A DNA stretch of 64,000 nucleotides from Pseudomonas sp. GM78 (GTDB lineage Bacteria > Pseudomonadota > Gammaproteobacteria > Pseudomonadales > Pseudomonadaceae), in the NCBI RefSeq assembly GCF_000282475.1, contig NZ_AKJF01000200.1:44524-108523 (forward strand), in the 5' to 3' direction. This document shows, piece by piece, positions 8,039 to 16,695 of this stretch. The stretch's first letter is position 1; each line of letters begins with the position of its first letter. The notes below the pieces were generated by a model that did no database searches, was not told the DNA's origin, and was given only the letters and a program-made list of their open reading frames with translations. The position numbers and the translations under genes are program-made.

Positions 8039-9433
8039 ATGACCAATCCTGCCCTGATTGATGAGCTGAAGACCCTGGTTGAGCCTGGCAAGGTGCTGAC
8101 CGATGCCGACTCCCTGAATGCTTACGGTAAGGATTGGACCAAGCATTTCGCCCCGGCCCCGACCGCCATCGTGTTCCCCAAGACCACCGAGCAGGTCCAG
8201 GCCATTGTCCTGTGGGCCAATAAACACAAGGTGGCGCTGGTGCCTTCCGGCGGTCGCACTGGTCTCTCCGCCGCGGCTGTGGCGGCCAATGGCGAAGTAG
8301 TCGTGTCCTTCGACTACATGAACCAGATCCTCGACGTGAACCTGACCGACCGCACCGCCGTTTGCCAGCCGGGCGTGGTTACCGAGCATCTGCAGAACGT
8401 GGCCGAAGAAAAGGGCCTGTACTATCCGGTGGACTTCGCTTCGGCAGGTTCGAGCCAGATTGGCGGCAATATCGGCACCAATGCCGGCGGTATCAAGGTG
8501 ATTCGCTACGGAATGACCCGTAACTGGGTCGCCGGCATGAAAGTCGTCACCGGCAAGGGCGACGTGCTGGAGCTGAATCGCGACCTGATCAAGAACGCCA
8601 CCGGCTACGACATGCGTCAGCTGTTCATCGGCGCCGAAGGCACCCTCGGTTTCGTGGTCGAAGCAACCATGCGCCTGGATCGCGCGCCGAAAAACCTCAC
8701 TGCGATGGTTCTGGGTACCACCGATTTCGACTCGATCATGCCGGTGCTGCATGCCTTCCAAAGCAAGCTCGACCTGACCGCCTTCGAGTTCTTCTCCGAC
8801 AAAGCCCTGGCCAAGGTCATGGGTCGCGGAGACGTGCCGGCGCCATTCGAAACCGATTGCCCGTTCTACGCATTGCTGGAATTTGAAGCGACCACCGAAG
8901 AGGTGGCCAACCACGCGCTGGAAACCTTCGAGCATTGTGTCGAGCAGGGCTGGGTACTGGACGGCGTGATGAGCCAGAGCGAAACCCAGTTGCAGAACCT
9001 GTGGAAGCTGCGCGAGTACATTTCCGAAACCATTTCCCACTGGACGCCGTACAAGAACGACATTTCGGTGACCGTGTCGAAAGTCCCGGCGTTCCTCAAG
9101 GAAATCGACGCGATCGTCGGCGAACATTACCCGGACTTCGAAATCGTCTGGTTTGGCCACATCGGCGACGGCAACCTGCACTTGAACATCCTCAAGCCGG
9201 ATAACCTGAGCAAGGACGAGTTCTTCGCCAAGTGCGCCACCGTCAACAAGTGGGTGTTCGAAACCGTCGAGAAGTACAACGGCTCGATTTCCGCGGAACA
9301 CGGCGTGGGCATGACCAAGCGTGATTACCTGACCTACAGCCGTTCCCCGGTTGAGATCGAGTACATGAAAGCGGTCAAGGCGGTGTTCGACCCGAACGGG
9401 ATCATGAACCCGGGCAAGATTTTCGCTGTTTGA
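8039..9433 (+). CDS. D-2-hydroxyglutarate dehydrogenase (FAD-binding oxidoreductase)
   Basis: A 464-residue flavoenzyme of the PCMH/GlcD type. The FAD domain shows VPSGGRTGLSAAAVA and the block DFASAGSSQIGGNIGTNAGG; the C-terminal domain has FGHIGDGNLHLN and SAEHGVGMTK. In Pseudomonas the gene next to serA encodes D-2-hydroxyglutarate dehydrogenase, which oxidises the D-2-hydroxyglutarate that SerA produces while regenerating NAD+. That function is inferred from family and the divergent serA neighbour. I chose 8039 (MTNPALIDELK); a methionine at 8009 would add ten atypical residues. The fumarylacetoacetase-family gene follows 37 bp downstream. Confidence 0.88.
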   Translation: MTNPALIDELKTLVEPGKVLTDADSLNAYGKDWTKHFAPAPTAIVFPKTTEQVQAIVLWANKHKVALVPSGGRTGLSAAAVAANGEVVVSFDYMNQILDVNLTDRTAVCQPGVVTEHLQNVAEEKGLYYPVDFASAGSSQIGGNIGTNAGGIKVIRYGMTRNWVAGMKVVTGKGDVLELNRDLIKNATGYDMRQLFIGAEGTLGFVVEATMRLDRAPKNLTAMVLGTTDFDSIMPVLHAFQSKLDLTAFEFFSDKALAKVMGRGDVPAPFETDCPFYALLEFEATTEEVANHALETFEHCVEQGWVLDGVMSQSETQLQNLWKLREYISETISHWTPYKNDISVTVSKVPAFLKEIDAIVGEHYPDFEIVWFGHIGDGNLHLNILKPDNLSKDEFFAKCATVNKWVFETVEKYNGSISAEHGVGMTKRDYLTYSRSPVEIEYMKAVKAVFDPNGIMNPGKIFAV

Positions 9434-9470
9434 CCTTCGAATTCAAGCGCTACGAACCAGGAGTCGGTCC

Positions 9471-10136
9471 ATGAGCTATCAGCACCAGTATGTCGACGGT
9501 ACGCGTATTCACTTCCCGTTGGGGAAAGTGGTGTGCATCGGCCGTAACTACGCCGAACACGCCAAGGAACTGGACAACCCGGTGCCGACCGAGCCGTTGC
9601 TATTCATCAAGCCGGGCAGTTGTGTGGTGCCGCTGGAAGGCGGTTTCAGCATTCCGACCGAGCGTGGCTCGGTGCATTACGAAGCGGAAATCGCAGTATT
9701 GATTGGCAAGCCTTTGTCGACCAAACCCAGCGTTGAAGAAGTGCTCGACGCCATCTCCGGCTTCGCCCCGGCCCTGGACCTGACCCTGCGCGACAAGCAG
9801 GCCGAGCTGAAATCCAAGGGCCTGCCCTGGGAAATCGCCAAGTCCTTCGACGGCGCGGCGGTGATTGCACCGTTCGTCTCCGGCAGCACCTTCGCCGACC
9901 TGACCGACATCGGCATTCGCCTGACCATCAACGGTGAAGTGCGCCAGGATGGCAACAGCAGCGCGATGCTCAACCCGATCGTGCCGATGATCCAGCACAT
10001 GGCCGGTTGCTTTTCGCTGCAGGCCGGTGACGTGATCCTGACCGGCACGCCGGTGGGCGTCGGCCCGCTGAACGTCGGCGACGAGATCGTCCTGGAACTG
10101 CCGGGCGCCAGCAGCTTCAGCAGCAGCGTTCGCTAG
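9471..10136 (+). CDS. Fumarylacetoacetate hydrolase family protein (FAHD-like)
   Basis: The 221-residue protein has the single FAH C-terminal-type domain. Metal ligands E71 and E73 (HYEAEIAVLIG) and D103 (ALDLTLRD) are in place, as is LTGTPVGVGPL near the C-terminus. Small relatives of this kind act as acylpyruvate hydrolases, oxaloacetate decarboxylases or oxaloacetate tautomerases. Its position 37 bp behind D-2-hydroxyglutarate dehydrogenase suggests a shared transcript and a role in clearing 2-oxoacid by-products. CAGGAG precedes the start. Confidence 0.85.
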   Translation: MSYQHQYVDGTRIHFPLGKVVCIGRNYAEHAKELDNPVPTEPLLFIKPGSCVVPLEGGFSIPTERGSVHYEAEIAVLIGKPLSTKPSVEEVLDAISGFAPALDLTLRDKQAELKSKGLPWEIAKSFDGAAVIAPFVSGSTFADLTDIGIRLTINGEVRQDGNSSAMLNPIVPMIQHMAGCFSLQAGDVILTGTPVGVGPLNVGDEIVLELPGASSFSSSVR

Positions 10137-10152
10137 ATCGAACACTGCTGAA

Positions 10153-10248
10153 CCCTGTGGGAGCTGGCTTGCCAGCGATGAGGCCATCACCTTCAACACT
10201 TCTGTTGGCTGATGCACCGCTATCGCTGGCAAGCCAGCTCCCACAGGG
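10153..10248. repeat. REPIN, GCTGGCTTGCCAGC type
   Basis: Inverted arms (CCCTGTGGGAGCTGGCTTGC and its complement) at 10153-10184 and 10219-10248 begin 17 bp after the FAH-family stop, in the 252-bp gap before the next gene. Confidence 0.88.
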
Positions 10249-10388
10249 GGCAGGGTGTCTATGCAGAGCTATCCCGCCATTTCCCGTTTTTTTCACAAAA
10301 TGTCTGGATAATTCCACGGCATTCGGCGTCTGCGCCGGGCTCAATTGTGCTATTACCCCAAGCCTGAATTTCTGGAACGCATGCCCTG

Positions 10389-11315
10389 ATGGCCACTCAA
10401 CCGCTTTCGTCGCTTAAACCTGCCCGTCGCTCGCGATTTGCCCTGCGTTGGTATTCCTGGCTGTTGCTGCTGGTTGCCGCCGCCTACGGCCTGGCGTTTG
10501 CCATGCATTGGGATGACCGCGGTGTGCTCTGGGTGCAGGAGCGTTTTGAAAGCCCCGCCGAGCGTCAAGACAGCGTCTGGCTGCCGGACTACCGCGCGGT
10601 GATCGACGCCAAGCCGCTGCCCGGCATGGAAAAGGACGAAGCGTCGGACGTCACCTACGACGCCCAGACCAAAACCCTGTTTTCGGTGATGGGCAAGCAC
10701 CCGTTCCTGGCCGAGTTGTCGCTGCAGGGCGACGTGCTGCGCAAAATGCCGCTGGTAGGCTGGAGCAACCCTGAAGGGGTGACGGCGCTGGGCGACGGTA
10801 TGCTGGCGATTGTCGATGAACGTGACCACCAGATCACCCTCGTCAAGGTCGATGCCGATACCCGCGAGCTGAACATCGCTGACTTTCCGAAGTACGACCT
10901 CGGCCCTTCGAAAGACCAGAACAAGGCTTTCGAGGCCGTCGTCTGGGATGCGCGCAATCAGCAATTGCTGCTGGGCGAAGAGCGTCCCCCCGCGCTGTTC
11001 ACCTGGAAAGGGGACGGCAAGACACTCACCGGTGACAAGCAAAAGCTTGCCAGTGATGAACTGGACATCCGCAACCTTTCTGCCCTGGCCATCGATCGAC
11101 GGACCGGTCACACCCTGGTGTTGTCCGCAGACTCCCACCTGTTGCTGGAGCTGGACGAGAAAGGCGAGCAGGTCAGCTTCATGACCTTGCTGGGTGGTTT
11201 CAACGGTTTGAAAAAGACCATCCCGCGGGCCGAAGGCGTGACCATGGACGAGGCCGGCACGCTGTACATCGTGAGTGAGCCAAACCTGTTTTACCGTTTC
11301 GAAAAACAGAAATAA
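10389..11315 (+). CDS. SdiA-regulated domain-containing protein (first of two tandem copies)
   Basis: The 308-residue protein has a basic N-terminus and one membrane anchor (about residues 20-40, YSWLLLLVAAAYGLAFAM), then a beta-propeller domain of the SdiA-regulated/YjiK family: SDVTYDAQTKTLFSVMGK, SNPEGVTALGDG, FEAVVWDARNQQLLLGEE and a terminal VSEPNLFYRFEK. The function is not established; relatives resemble periplasmic strictosidine-synthase-like propellers. A paralogue follows 118 bp downstream. A signal anchor with the domain in the periplasm is the likely topology. Confidence 0.8.
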   Translation: MATQPLSSLKPARRSRFALRWYSWLLLLVAAAYGLAFAMHWDDRGVLWVQERFESPAERQDSVWLPDYRAVIDAKPLPGMEKDEASDVTYDAQTKTLFSVMGKHPFLAELSLQGDVLRKMPLVGWSNPEGVTALGDGMLAIVDERDHQITLVKVDADTRELNIADFPKYDLGPSKDQNKAFEAVVWDARNQQLLLGEERPPALFTWKGDGKTLTGDKQKLASDELDIRNLSALAIDRRTGHTLVLSADSHLLLELDEKGEQVSFMTLLGGFNGLKKTIPRAEGVTMDEAGTLYIVSEPNLFYRFEKQK

Positions 11316-11380
11316 TCGCCTTCCCGTGTAGGCTTTCTTGCCTTTGGTTGTAGGATCAGGCCAATGGCCATTAAGCTTCA

Positions 11381-11419
11381 ATTCAGGCAGGCGTGATATT
11401 TCATCCGCCTGCCCTGAAT
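11381..11419. repeat. Inverted repeat between the tandem paralogues
   Basis: ATTCAGGCAGGCG (11381-11393) and CGCCTGCCCTGAAT (11406-11419) pair with one bulged C and a 12-base loop, 15 bp before the second gene. There is no T-run, so this is not a standard terminator; an operator or RNA-stability hairpin is possible. Confidence 0.5.
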
Positions 11420-11433
11420 CCGAGCCCGCCTGA

Positions 11434-12351
11434 ATGCGTCGATTAGCCCGCCCCAAACCTCTGCTTTTGCTCCTGTCGGTGATTGCCCTGAGCGTATTGA
11501 TCGCGTTCGGGCAGCACCTGCGCCTGTTCGAGCGCGCCTGGTTCAACCTGCACACGCTCTGGCAGCCGATGAGCACCCAGTCCATCGGCCTGGACCAGTA
11601 TCGGGTGGTGCTGGAGGGGCAAGTCATCGAAGGGCTGGACGACGATGTTTCAGCCTTGACCTACGACCCGGTGCGCAAAAGCCTGTTCACGGTTACCAAT
11701 AAAAACTCCGAATTGATCGAGCTGTCCCTCGACGGCAGGATCCTGCGCCGCATCGCGTTGGTCGGTTTTGGTGATCCGGAAGCCGTTGAGTTCATCAGCG
11801 CCGACACCTACGTGATCACGGACGAGCGCCAGCAGCGCCTGATCAAGATTCATCTGGAGCATGACACCACCTTCCTCGACGCCGCAGACGCGGAACAGAT
11901 GACCCTCGGTGTGCACATGAGCGGTAACAAGGGCTTCGAAGGCCTGGCTTACGATTCGGTGGGCAAGCGCTTGTTTGTCGCCAAGGAACGCGACCCGATG
12001 CTGATCTACGAAGTGCACGGGTTTCCGCATTTCAATCCGGAAAAGTCCTACGCGGTACATGTGGTCAACAATCCCAAGCGCGACGCCGGGATGTTTGTGC
12101 GGGACCTGTCGAGCCTGCAGTACGACGAGCGCAGCGGGCACTTGCTGGCGCTGTCCGACGAGTCGCGGCTGATACTGGAGCTGGATGTGGACGGGCGACC
12201 GTTGAGCACCATGTCACTGAACAAGGGCCGGCAGGGCCTGCAAAAGACCGTACCGCAAGCGGAAGGGATCGCCATGGACGACGACGGTACGATGTACCTG
12301 GTGAGTGAGCCGAACCTGTTTTACGTCTTCAAAAAACCTTCACCGAACTAA
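11434..12351 (+). CDS. SdiA-regulated domain-containing protein (second tandem copy)
   Basis: A 305-residue paralogue of the preceding gene with the same plan: N-terminal anchor (about residues 9-25), then the propeller with SALTYDPVRKSLFTVTNK, GDPEAVEFISADTYVITDE, FEGLAYDSVGKRLFVAKE and the shared end VSEPNLFYVFKK. Much of the sequence differs between the copies, so the duplication is old. Function unknown. Transcription from the upstream copy is possible, but the hairpin between them may separate expression. Confidence 0.8.
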   Translation: MRRLARPKPLLLLLSVIALSVLIAFGQHLRLFERAWFNLHTLWQPMSTQSIGLDQYRVVLEGQVIEGLDDDVSALTYDPVRKSLFTVTNKNSELIELSLDGRILRRIALVGFGDPEAVEFISADTYVITDERQQRLIKIHLEHDTTFLDAADAEQMTLGVHMSGNKGFEGLAYDSVGKRLFVAKERDPMLIYEVHGFPHFNPEKSYAVHVVNNPKRDAGMFVRDLSSLQYDERSGHLLALSDESRLILELDVDGRPLSTMSLNKGRQGLQKTVPQAEGIAMDDDGTMYLVSEPNLFYVFKKPSPN

Positions 12352-12368
12352 CAAGCACCGCAAAAAAA

Positions 12369-12460
12369 CTGTGGGAGCGAGCCTGCTCGCGATGGGGCCA
12401 TGACATTCAACATCTCTGTTGGCTGTTAGGCCGCCATCGCGAGCAGGCTCGCTCCCACAG
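12369..12460. repeat. REPIN, GCGAGCCTGCTCGC type
   Basis: Inverted arms CTGTGGGAGCGAGCCTGC (12369 onward) and its complement (ending 12460) lie between convergent genes. The right end runs straight into two tandem duplications that reach the rpiA stop codon. Confidence 0.88.
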
Positions 12461-12509
12461 GTTTTCGCTCCCACAGGTTTTGCGTTGTCTTACTTTTGCG
12501 TTGTCTTAC
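12450..12509. repeat. Two adjoining 16-bp tandem duplications at the rpiA 3' end
   Basis: CGCTCCCACAGGTTTT occurs at 12450-12465 and again at 12466-12481. TTTTGCGTTGTCTTAC occurs at 12478-12493 and again at 12494-12509. Both pairs are perfect. The first copies the end of the REPIN; the second copies the rpiA stop region, so the TAA of rpiA (12506-12508) is present twice. Confidence 0.95.
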
Positions 12510-13180
12510 TGGGCGCGCAGGGTCTTCACACCTTCGCTGGTCCCCAGCAACAGCAGATCCGCCGGACGCGCCGCGAACAAGCCGTTGGTGACCACGCCGA
12601 CGATCGCATTGATCTGCGACTCCAGTTCAACCGGGTTGGTGATCTGCAGGTTGAACACGTCGAGGATGATGTTGCCGTTGTCGGTCAGCACGCCTTCGCG
12701 GTAGACCGGGTCGCCGCCGAGTTTCACCAGCTGGCGGGCAACATGGCTGCGGGCCATCGGGATCACTTCAACGGGCAACGGGAATGCGCCAAGGACGGGC
12801 ACAAGCTTGCTGGCGTCGGCGATACAGATGAAGGTCTTGGCCACGGCCGCGACGATTTTCTCGCGGGTCAGGGCCGCGCCGCCGCCCTTGATCAGGTTCA
12901 GGTGCTCGTCGCTCTCGTCGGCGCCGTCGACGTAGAACTCCAGGTCGCTGACGGTATTGAGCTCATAGACCGGGATCCCGTGGCCCTTGAGGCGTGCGGC
13001 GGTGGCTTCGGAGCTGGCGACTGCGCCATCGAATGCGCCCTTGTGCAGGGCCAGGGCGTCGATGAAGCAGTTGGCGGTGGAACCGGTGCCGACCCCAACG
13101 ATGCTCTTGTCGTCGAGTTTCGGGAGGATGAAGTCGACGGCGGCCTGGGCCACTGCCTGTTTGAGTTGATCCTGGGTCAT
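12506..13180 (-). CDS. rpiA: Ribose-5-phosphate isomerase A
   Basis: The 224-residue enzyme interconverts ribose 5-phosphate and ribulose 5-phosphate in the pentose phosphate pathway. Family motifs are clear: [16 protein letters not shown] near residue 30, [21 protein letters not shown] with the active-site DGADE near residue 85, and [11 protein letters not shown]. Length matches E. coli RpiA (219). The start at 13180 ([12 protein letters not shown]) is the family N-terminus; 32 upstream codons are open but unlike RpiA. It diverges from ilvA. Confidence 0.96.
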   Translation of the reverse strand: MTQDQLKQAVAQAAVDFILPKLDDKSIVGVGTGSTANCFIDALALHKGAFDGAVASSEATAARLKGHGIPVYELNTVSDLEFYVDGADESDEHLNLIKGGGAALTREKIVAAVAKTFICIADASKLVPVLGAFPLPVEVIPMARSHVARQLVKLGGDPVYREGVLTDNGNIILDVFNLQITNPVELESQINAIVGVVTNGLFAARPADLLLLGTSEGVKTLRAQ

Positions 13181-13328
13181 GCGGGCTCCGGAAGCGGGCA
13201 AGGTAAGAATGCAAAGGCAGGCATTATAGCTCCATGCCGGGCCAAAACCTCTTGATTCGTGTGGTCGTGCGGCCAAAAGCCGGGTTAGACTCCTTGATCC
13301 TGCCCAACCCGCTCAGTGATGCTTTCCG

Positions 13329-14843
13329 ATGCTTGAACAGTACGTCAAAAAGATCCTCACCTCGCGCGTTTATGACGTTGCCGTAGAAACCCCATTGCAG
13401 ACTGCCCGCCAGCTCTCCGAGCGGCTGGGCAACGAGATTTTGCTCAAGCGTGAAGACTTGCAGCCGGTGTACTCGTTCAAGATTCGTGGCGCCTACAACA
13501 AGCTGACGCAACTGAGCGCCGAAGAACGCGCTCGTGGTGTGGTCACCGCTTCCGCGGGCAATCATGCGCAAGGCCTGGCCCTGGCGGCCAAGGTCCTGGG
13601 CGTGAAAGCCACCATCGTCATGCCCAAGACCACTCCCGAGATCAAGGTCGAAGGCGTGCGTTCGCGCGGTGGCAAAGTGGTGCTGCACGGCGATTCGTTT
13701 CCGGAGGCCCTGGCCTACTCGTTGAAACTGGTCGACGAAAAAGGCTACGTCTACATTCACCCCTATGACGATCCCCACACCATTGCCGGGCAGGGCACGG
13801 TGGCCATGGAGATTTTGCGCCAGCACCCGGCGCCCCTGGATGCGATCTTCGTTCCAGTCGGCGGCGGCGGCCTGATCGCCGGTATCGCGGCGTACGTGAA
13901 GTACTTGCGTCCGGACATCAAGGTCATCGGTGTCGAGCCGGACGATTCCAATTGCCTGCAAGCCGCCATGGCGGCGGGTGAGCGTGTGGTGTTGCCCACC
14001 GTGGGCATCTTTGCCGATGGCGTCGCGGTGGCCCAGATCGGCCAACACACCTTTGATATCTGCAAAGACTACGTCGACGAAGTCATCACAGTCAGCACCG
14101 ACGAAATCTGTGCGGCAATCAAGGACATCTACGACGATACCCGTTCGATCACCGAACCTGCCGGCGCCCTGGGCGTGGCCGGGATCAAGAAGTACGTCGA
14201 GTCCCGCGGCGTCACCGGTCAGACCTTCGTGGCCATCGACTCCGGGGCCAACGTCAATTTCGACCGTCTGCGCCATGTCGCCGAGCGCGCCGAACTGGGC
14301 GAAGGCCGTGAAGCCATCATCGCCGTGACCATCCCTGAACAGCCGGGGAGCTTCAAGGCGTTCTGCGAAGCCATCGGCAAGCGCCAGATCACCGAATTCA
14401 ACTACCGCTACAACACGGGCAGCGAAGCGCACATCTTTGTCGGGGTGCAGACTCATCCGGAAACCGACCCTCGCCGCGCGCTGATCGCCAGCCTGAGCGA
14501 GCAGGGCTTTCCGGTTGTCGACCTGACCGACAACGAACTGGCCAAGTTGCACATCCGTCACATGGTCGGCGGGCGCGCGGCGCATGTGGTCGATGAAGTG
14601 ATCCTGCGCTTCGAGTTTCCGGAGCGTCCGGGGGCACTGTTCAATTTCCTTAATAAGCTCGGCGGGCGCTGGAACATCTCGATGTTCCACTATCGCAACC
14701 ACGGTGCGGCCGATGGTCGTGTGGTCGCGGGCCTGCAAGTCCCCCACGAGGAGCGGCACCTGGTGCCAGCAGCGCTGGAAGAAATCGGCTACCCGTACTG
14801 GGACGAAAGCGACAACCCGGCCTATCAGCTGTTTCTTGGCTGA
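13329..14843 (+). CDS. ilvA: Threonine ammonia-lyase, biosynthetic
   Basis: The 504-residue PLP enzyme deaminates threonine to 2-oxobutyrate, the committed step to isoleucine. The PLP lysine is K51 in YSFKIRGAYNK; TASAGNHAQGLAL and PVGGGGLIAGIAAY are the substrate and phosphate loops. Two C-terminal ACT-like regulatory domains (about residues 325-400 and 418-495, each starting near PEQPGSFKAF or PERPGALFNF) match the isoleucine-inhibited biosynthetic class. Length equals E. coli IlvA to within about ten residues. Confidence 0.95.
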   Translation: MLEQYVKKILTSRVYDVAVETPLQTARQLSERLGNEILLKREDLQPVYSFKIRGAYNKLTQLSAEERARGVVTASAGNHAQGLALAAKVLGVKATIVMPKTTPEIKVEGVRSRGGKVVLHGDSFPEALAYSLKLVDEKGYVYIHPYDDPHTIAGQGTVAMEILRQHPAPLDAIFVPVGGGGLIAGIAAYVKYLRPDIKVIGVEPDDSNCLQAAMAAGERVVLPTVGIFADGVAVAQIGQHTFDICKDYVDEVITVSTDEICAAIKDIYDDTRSITEPAGALGVAGIKKYVESRGVTGQTFVAIDSGANVNFDRLRHVAERAELGEGREAIIAVTIPEQPGSFKAFCEAIGKRQITEFNYRYNTGSEAHIFVGVQTHPETDPRRALIASLSEQGFPVVDLTDNELAKLHIRHMVGGRAAHVVDEVILRFEFPERPGALFNFLNKLGGRWNISMFHYRNHGAADGRVVAGLQVPHEERHLVPAALEEIGYPYWDESDNPAYQLFLG

Positions 14844-14882
14844 GCGGCTACGCTGAGGGGCAACGCATAAGGAGATCGAACC

Positions 14883-15308
14883 ATGGAAACCTTAACTGCC
14901 CTCAAGACGGCGCACATGGTGGCGACGGTGGTCGTGCTGCTTTGCGCGCTGGGCCTGGGGATCTGGGTCTGGCGCACCAAGCGAAATGGCGACGCGACGG
15001 CGGCGAGCCGCACCTTGCAAAGTCCGCGTGTATTCATCTGGTTGTTGATGGGGCTGGCGTTGCTGAGCATGCCATTCACCGGTTGGTGGATGGTGCATCT
15101 GGTGGGCTGGCCGCTGGGGAAAACCTGGTTGCTGGCCTCGAGCGTGCTCTACACCGTGGCGGCACTGGCGTGGTTCTGGTTGCTGGTGCGGCTGAACAAG
15201 GTGCGCAAGACGCCGGGTGGGGTGGGTAAATTTACCTTTGCCTTGGCGTTGTTCAGTTTTGTCTGCTTTGTGGCTATCGCGGGGTTGATGGGCGCCAAAC
15301 CGGTTTAA
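14883..15308 (+). CDS. DUF2269-family integral membrane protein
   Basis: A 141-residue protein with four predicted membrane helices (about residues 8-28, 49-69, 80-102 and 116-136) separated by short charged loops. It starts with METLTALKTAHMVATVVVLL, typical of DUF2269 proteins, in which the helix-1 histidine is conserved. Function is unknown. AAGGAG precedes the start, 39 bp after ilvA, so it may lie on the same transcript. Confidence 0.75.
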   Translation: METLTALKTAHMVATVVVLLCALGLGIWVWRTKRNGDATAASRTLQSPRVFIWLLMGLALLSMPFTGWWMVHLVGWPLGKTWLLASSVLYTVAALAWFWLLVRLNKVRKTPGGVGKFTFALALFSFVCFVAIAGLMGAKPV

Positions 15309-15312
15309 TCCG

Positions 15313-15388
15313 AAAAGATCGCAGCCTTCGGCAGCTCCTACAGGGTTATGCGTACACCTGTAGGAGCTGCCGAAGGCTGCGATCTTTT
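15313..15388. repeat. Long perfect inverted repeat, GATCGCAGCCTTCGGC family
   Basis: A 32-bp perfect inverted repeat (15313-15344 and 15357-15388) with a 12-base loop sits between convergent genes. The same sequence recurs at 60777-60858, and one arm recurs at 44732-44760, so it is a dispersed family distinct from the GTGGGAGC elements. Confidence 0.9.
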
Positions 15389-15393
15389 GATCT

Positions 15394-16050
15394 TCAGTCG
15401 CGCAACGAAATCACCGGCCAGCCACGCTTCTCGGCCTCTGCGCGCAGATTCGGATCCGGATCGACCGCCACCGGATTCACCACCTGCTCCAGCAGCGGCA
15501 AATCATTCATCGAATCACTATAGAAGTAGCTGTCCTCCAGGTTGTGCCCGGTCTCTTCCAGCCAGCGATTGAGCCTTGTCACCTTGCCCTCACGGAAGCA
15601 CGGTACGTCGGTGCTGCGCCCGGTATAGCGGCCATCGAGCATTTCGCATTCGGTGGCGATCAGGGTCTCGACACCCAGGCGCTCGGCGATAGGGCCTGTG
15701 ACAAAGCGGTTGGTCGCAGTGATGATCACCAGTTTGTCGCCAGCATCGCGGTGTTTGGCCAGCAGTTCGATAGCCTTGGGCAGCATGATCGGTTCGATGC
15801 AGTCGCGCATATAGTCGTTGTGCCACTGATCCAGCGTGACCATTTCGGTACGGCCCAGCACTTCCAGGCAGAAGTTCAGGTAGGCGGCATTATCCAGCTT
15901 GCCTGCCAGGTAATCCTGGTAGAACTCGTCGTTGCGTGCCTTGTAGGCAACGGCGTCGAGGAAGCCGCGCTCACAAAGGTAGTCACCCCAGGCATGGTCA
16001 CTGTCGCCGCCCAGAAGCGTGTTGTCCAAGTCGAATAAAGCCAGCCGCAT
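15394..16050 (-). CDS. HAD-superfamily IB phosphatase (histidinol-phosphatase candidate)
   Basis: The 218-residue HAD phosphatase has motif [11 protein letters not shown] (nucleophile D7, acid D9), motif II IITATNR, and motif [13 protein letters not shown], with a SerB-like IB cap. The neighbourhood (ilvA upstream, rppH-ptsP divergent) is that of P. aeruginosa PA0335, which I recall as a histidinol-phosphate phosphatase; that role is plausible but cannot be proved from sequence. Start at 16050 ([10 protein letters not shown]) gives the compact HAD N-terminus rather than 13 extra residues. It diverges from rppH. Confidence 0.8.
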   Translation of the reverse strand: MRLALFDLDNTLLGGDSDHAWGDYLCERGFLDAVAYKARNDEFYQDYLAGKLDNAAYLNFCLEVLGRTEMVTLDQWHNDYMRDCIEPIMLPKAIELLAKHRDAGDKLVIITATNRFVTGPIAERLGVETLIATECEMLDGRYTGRSTDVPCFREGKVTRLNRWLEETGHNLEDSYFYSDSMNDLPLLEQVVNPVAVDPDPNLRAEAEKRGWPVISLRD

Positions 16051-16193
16051 TGCAGTTACTCGCTGAAAAGTCTGTAGAAAGGCGTCCACAATACGGACTT
16101 TTCACAAGAGTGCACATAAGGTAGGCCGGCGCGTTGCTGCCTTCACAACCTTTGTGGAACAATGCGACGACATGCGTTTGCGAGGTTGTTGCC

Positions 16194-16673
16194 GTGATCG
16201 ACCCCGATGGTTTCCGTCCTAATGTCGGGATCATTCTCACGAATGATGCCGGCCAGGTGCTATGGGCTCGCCGTATCAATCAAGATGCCTGGCAGTTTCC
16301 TCAAGGCGGGATCAACCCCCAGGAGACGCCGGAAGACGCCTTGTACCGCGAGTTGAACGAAGAAGTGGGCCTGGAGCGCGAAGATGTTGAAATACTCGCC
16401 TGCACCCGGGGCTGGTTGCGCTATCGTTTGCCGCAACGTCTGGTCAGGACGCACAGCCAGCCGCTGTGCATCGGCCAGAAACAGAAATGGTTTCTACTGC
16501 GCCTCGTCTCCAATGAGCAGCGGGTGCGGATGGATTTGACCGGTAAACCGGAATTCGATGGCTGGCGCTGGGTCAGTTATTGGTATCCGTTGGGCCAGGT
16601 GGTGACATTCAAGCGCGAGGTGTATCGACGCGCCCTCAAAGAGCTTGCCCCGCGCCTTTTAGCGCGCGACTGA
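16194..16673 (+). CDS. rppH: RNA 5'-pyrophosphohydrolase
   Basis: The 159-residue Nudix enzyme removes pyrophosphate from mRNA 5' ends and so starts RNase E-dependent decay. The Nudix box is complete: [20 protein letters not shown] with VGLE following, around residues 38-61. The start is a GTG at 16194 ([15 protein letters not shown]), which gives the standard RppH N-terminus and length; an in-frame ATG 60 bp earlier adds unrelated residues. ptsP begins 22 bp downstream, the usual rppH-ptsP pair. Confidence 0.95.
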   Translation: MIDPDGFRPNVGIILTNDAGQVLWARRINQDAWQFPQGGINPQETPEDALYRELNEEVGLEREDVEILACTRGWLRYRLPQRLVRTHSQPLCIGQKQKWFLLRLVSNEQRVRMDLTGKPEFDGWRWVSYWYPLGQVVTFKREVYRRALKELAPRLLARD

Positions 16674-16695
16674 CGACGGAGTTCGACCCCGAGCC

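Noticed and set aside
7955-9301. A 448-codon leftward open frame opposite the D-2-hydroxyglutarate dehydrogenase gene
   Set aside because: High-GC codons leave the complementary frame open. The product is rich in His, Arg, Gly and Gln without any domain, and the rightward gene has full family motifs.
13181-13328. A leader peptide or attenuator for ilvA
   Set aside because: No short frame rich in Ile, Leu or Val codons and no stem with T-run seen.
13224-14759. A 511-codon leftward open frame opposite ilvA
   Set aside because: Mirror frame of ilvA with low-complexity composition; no domain or ribosome site.
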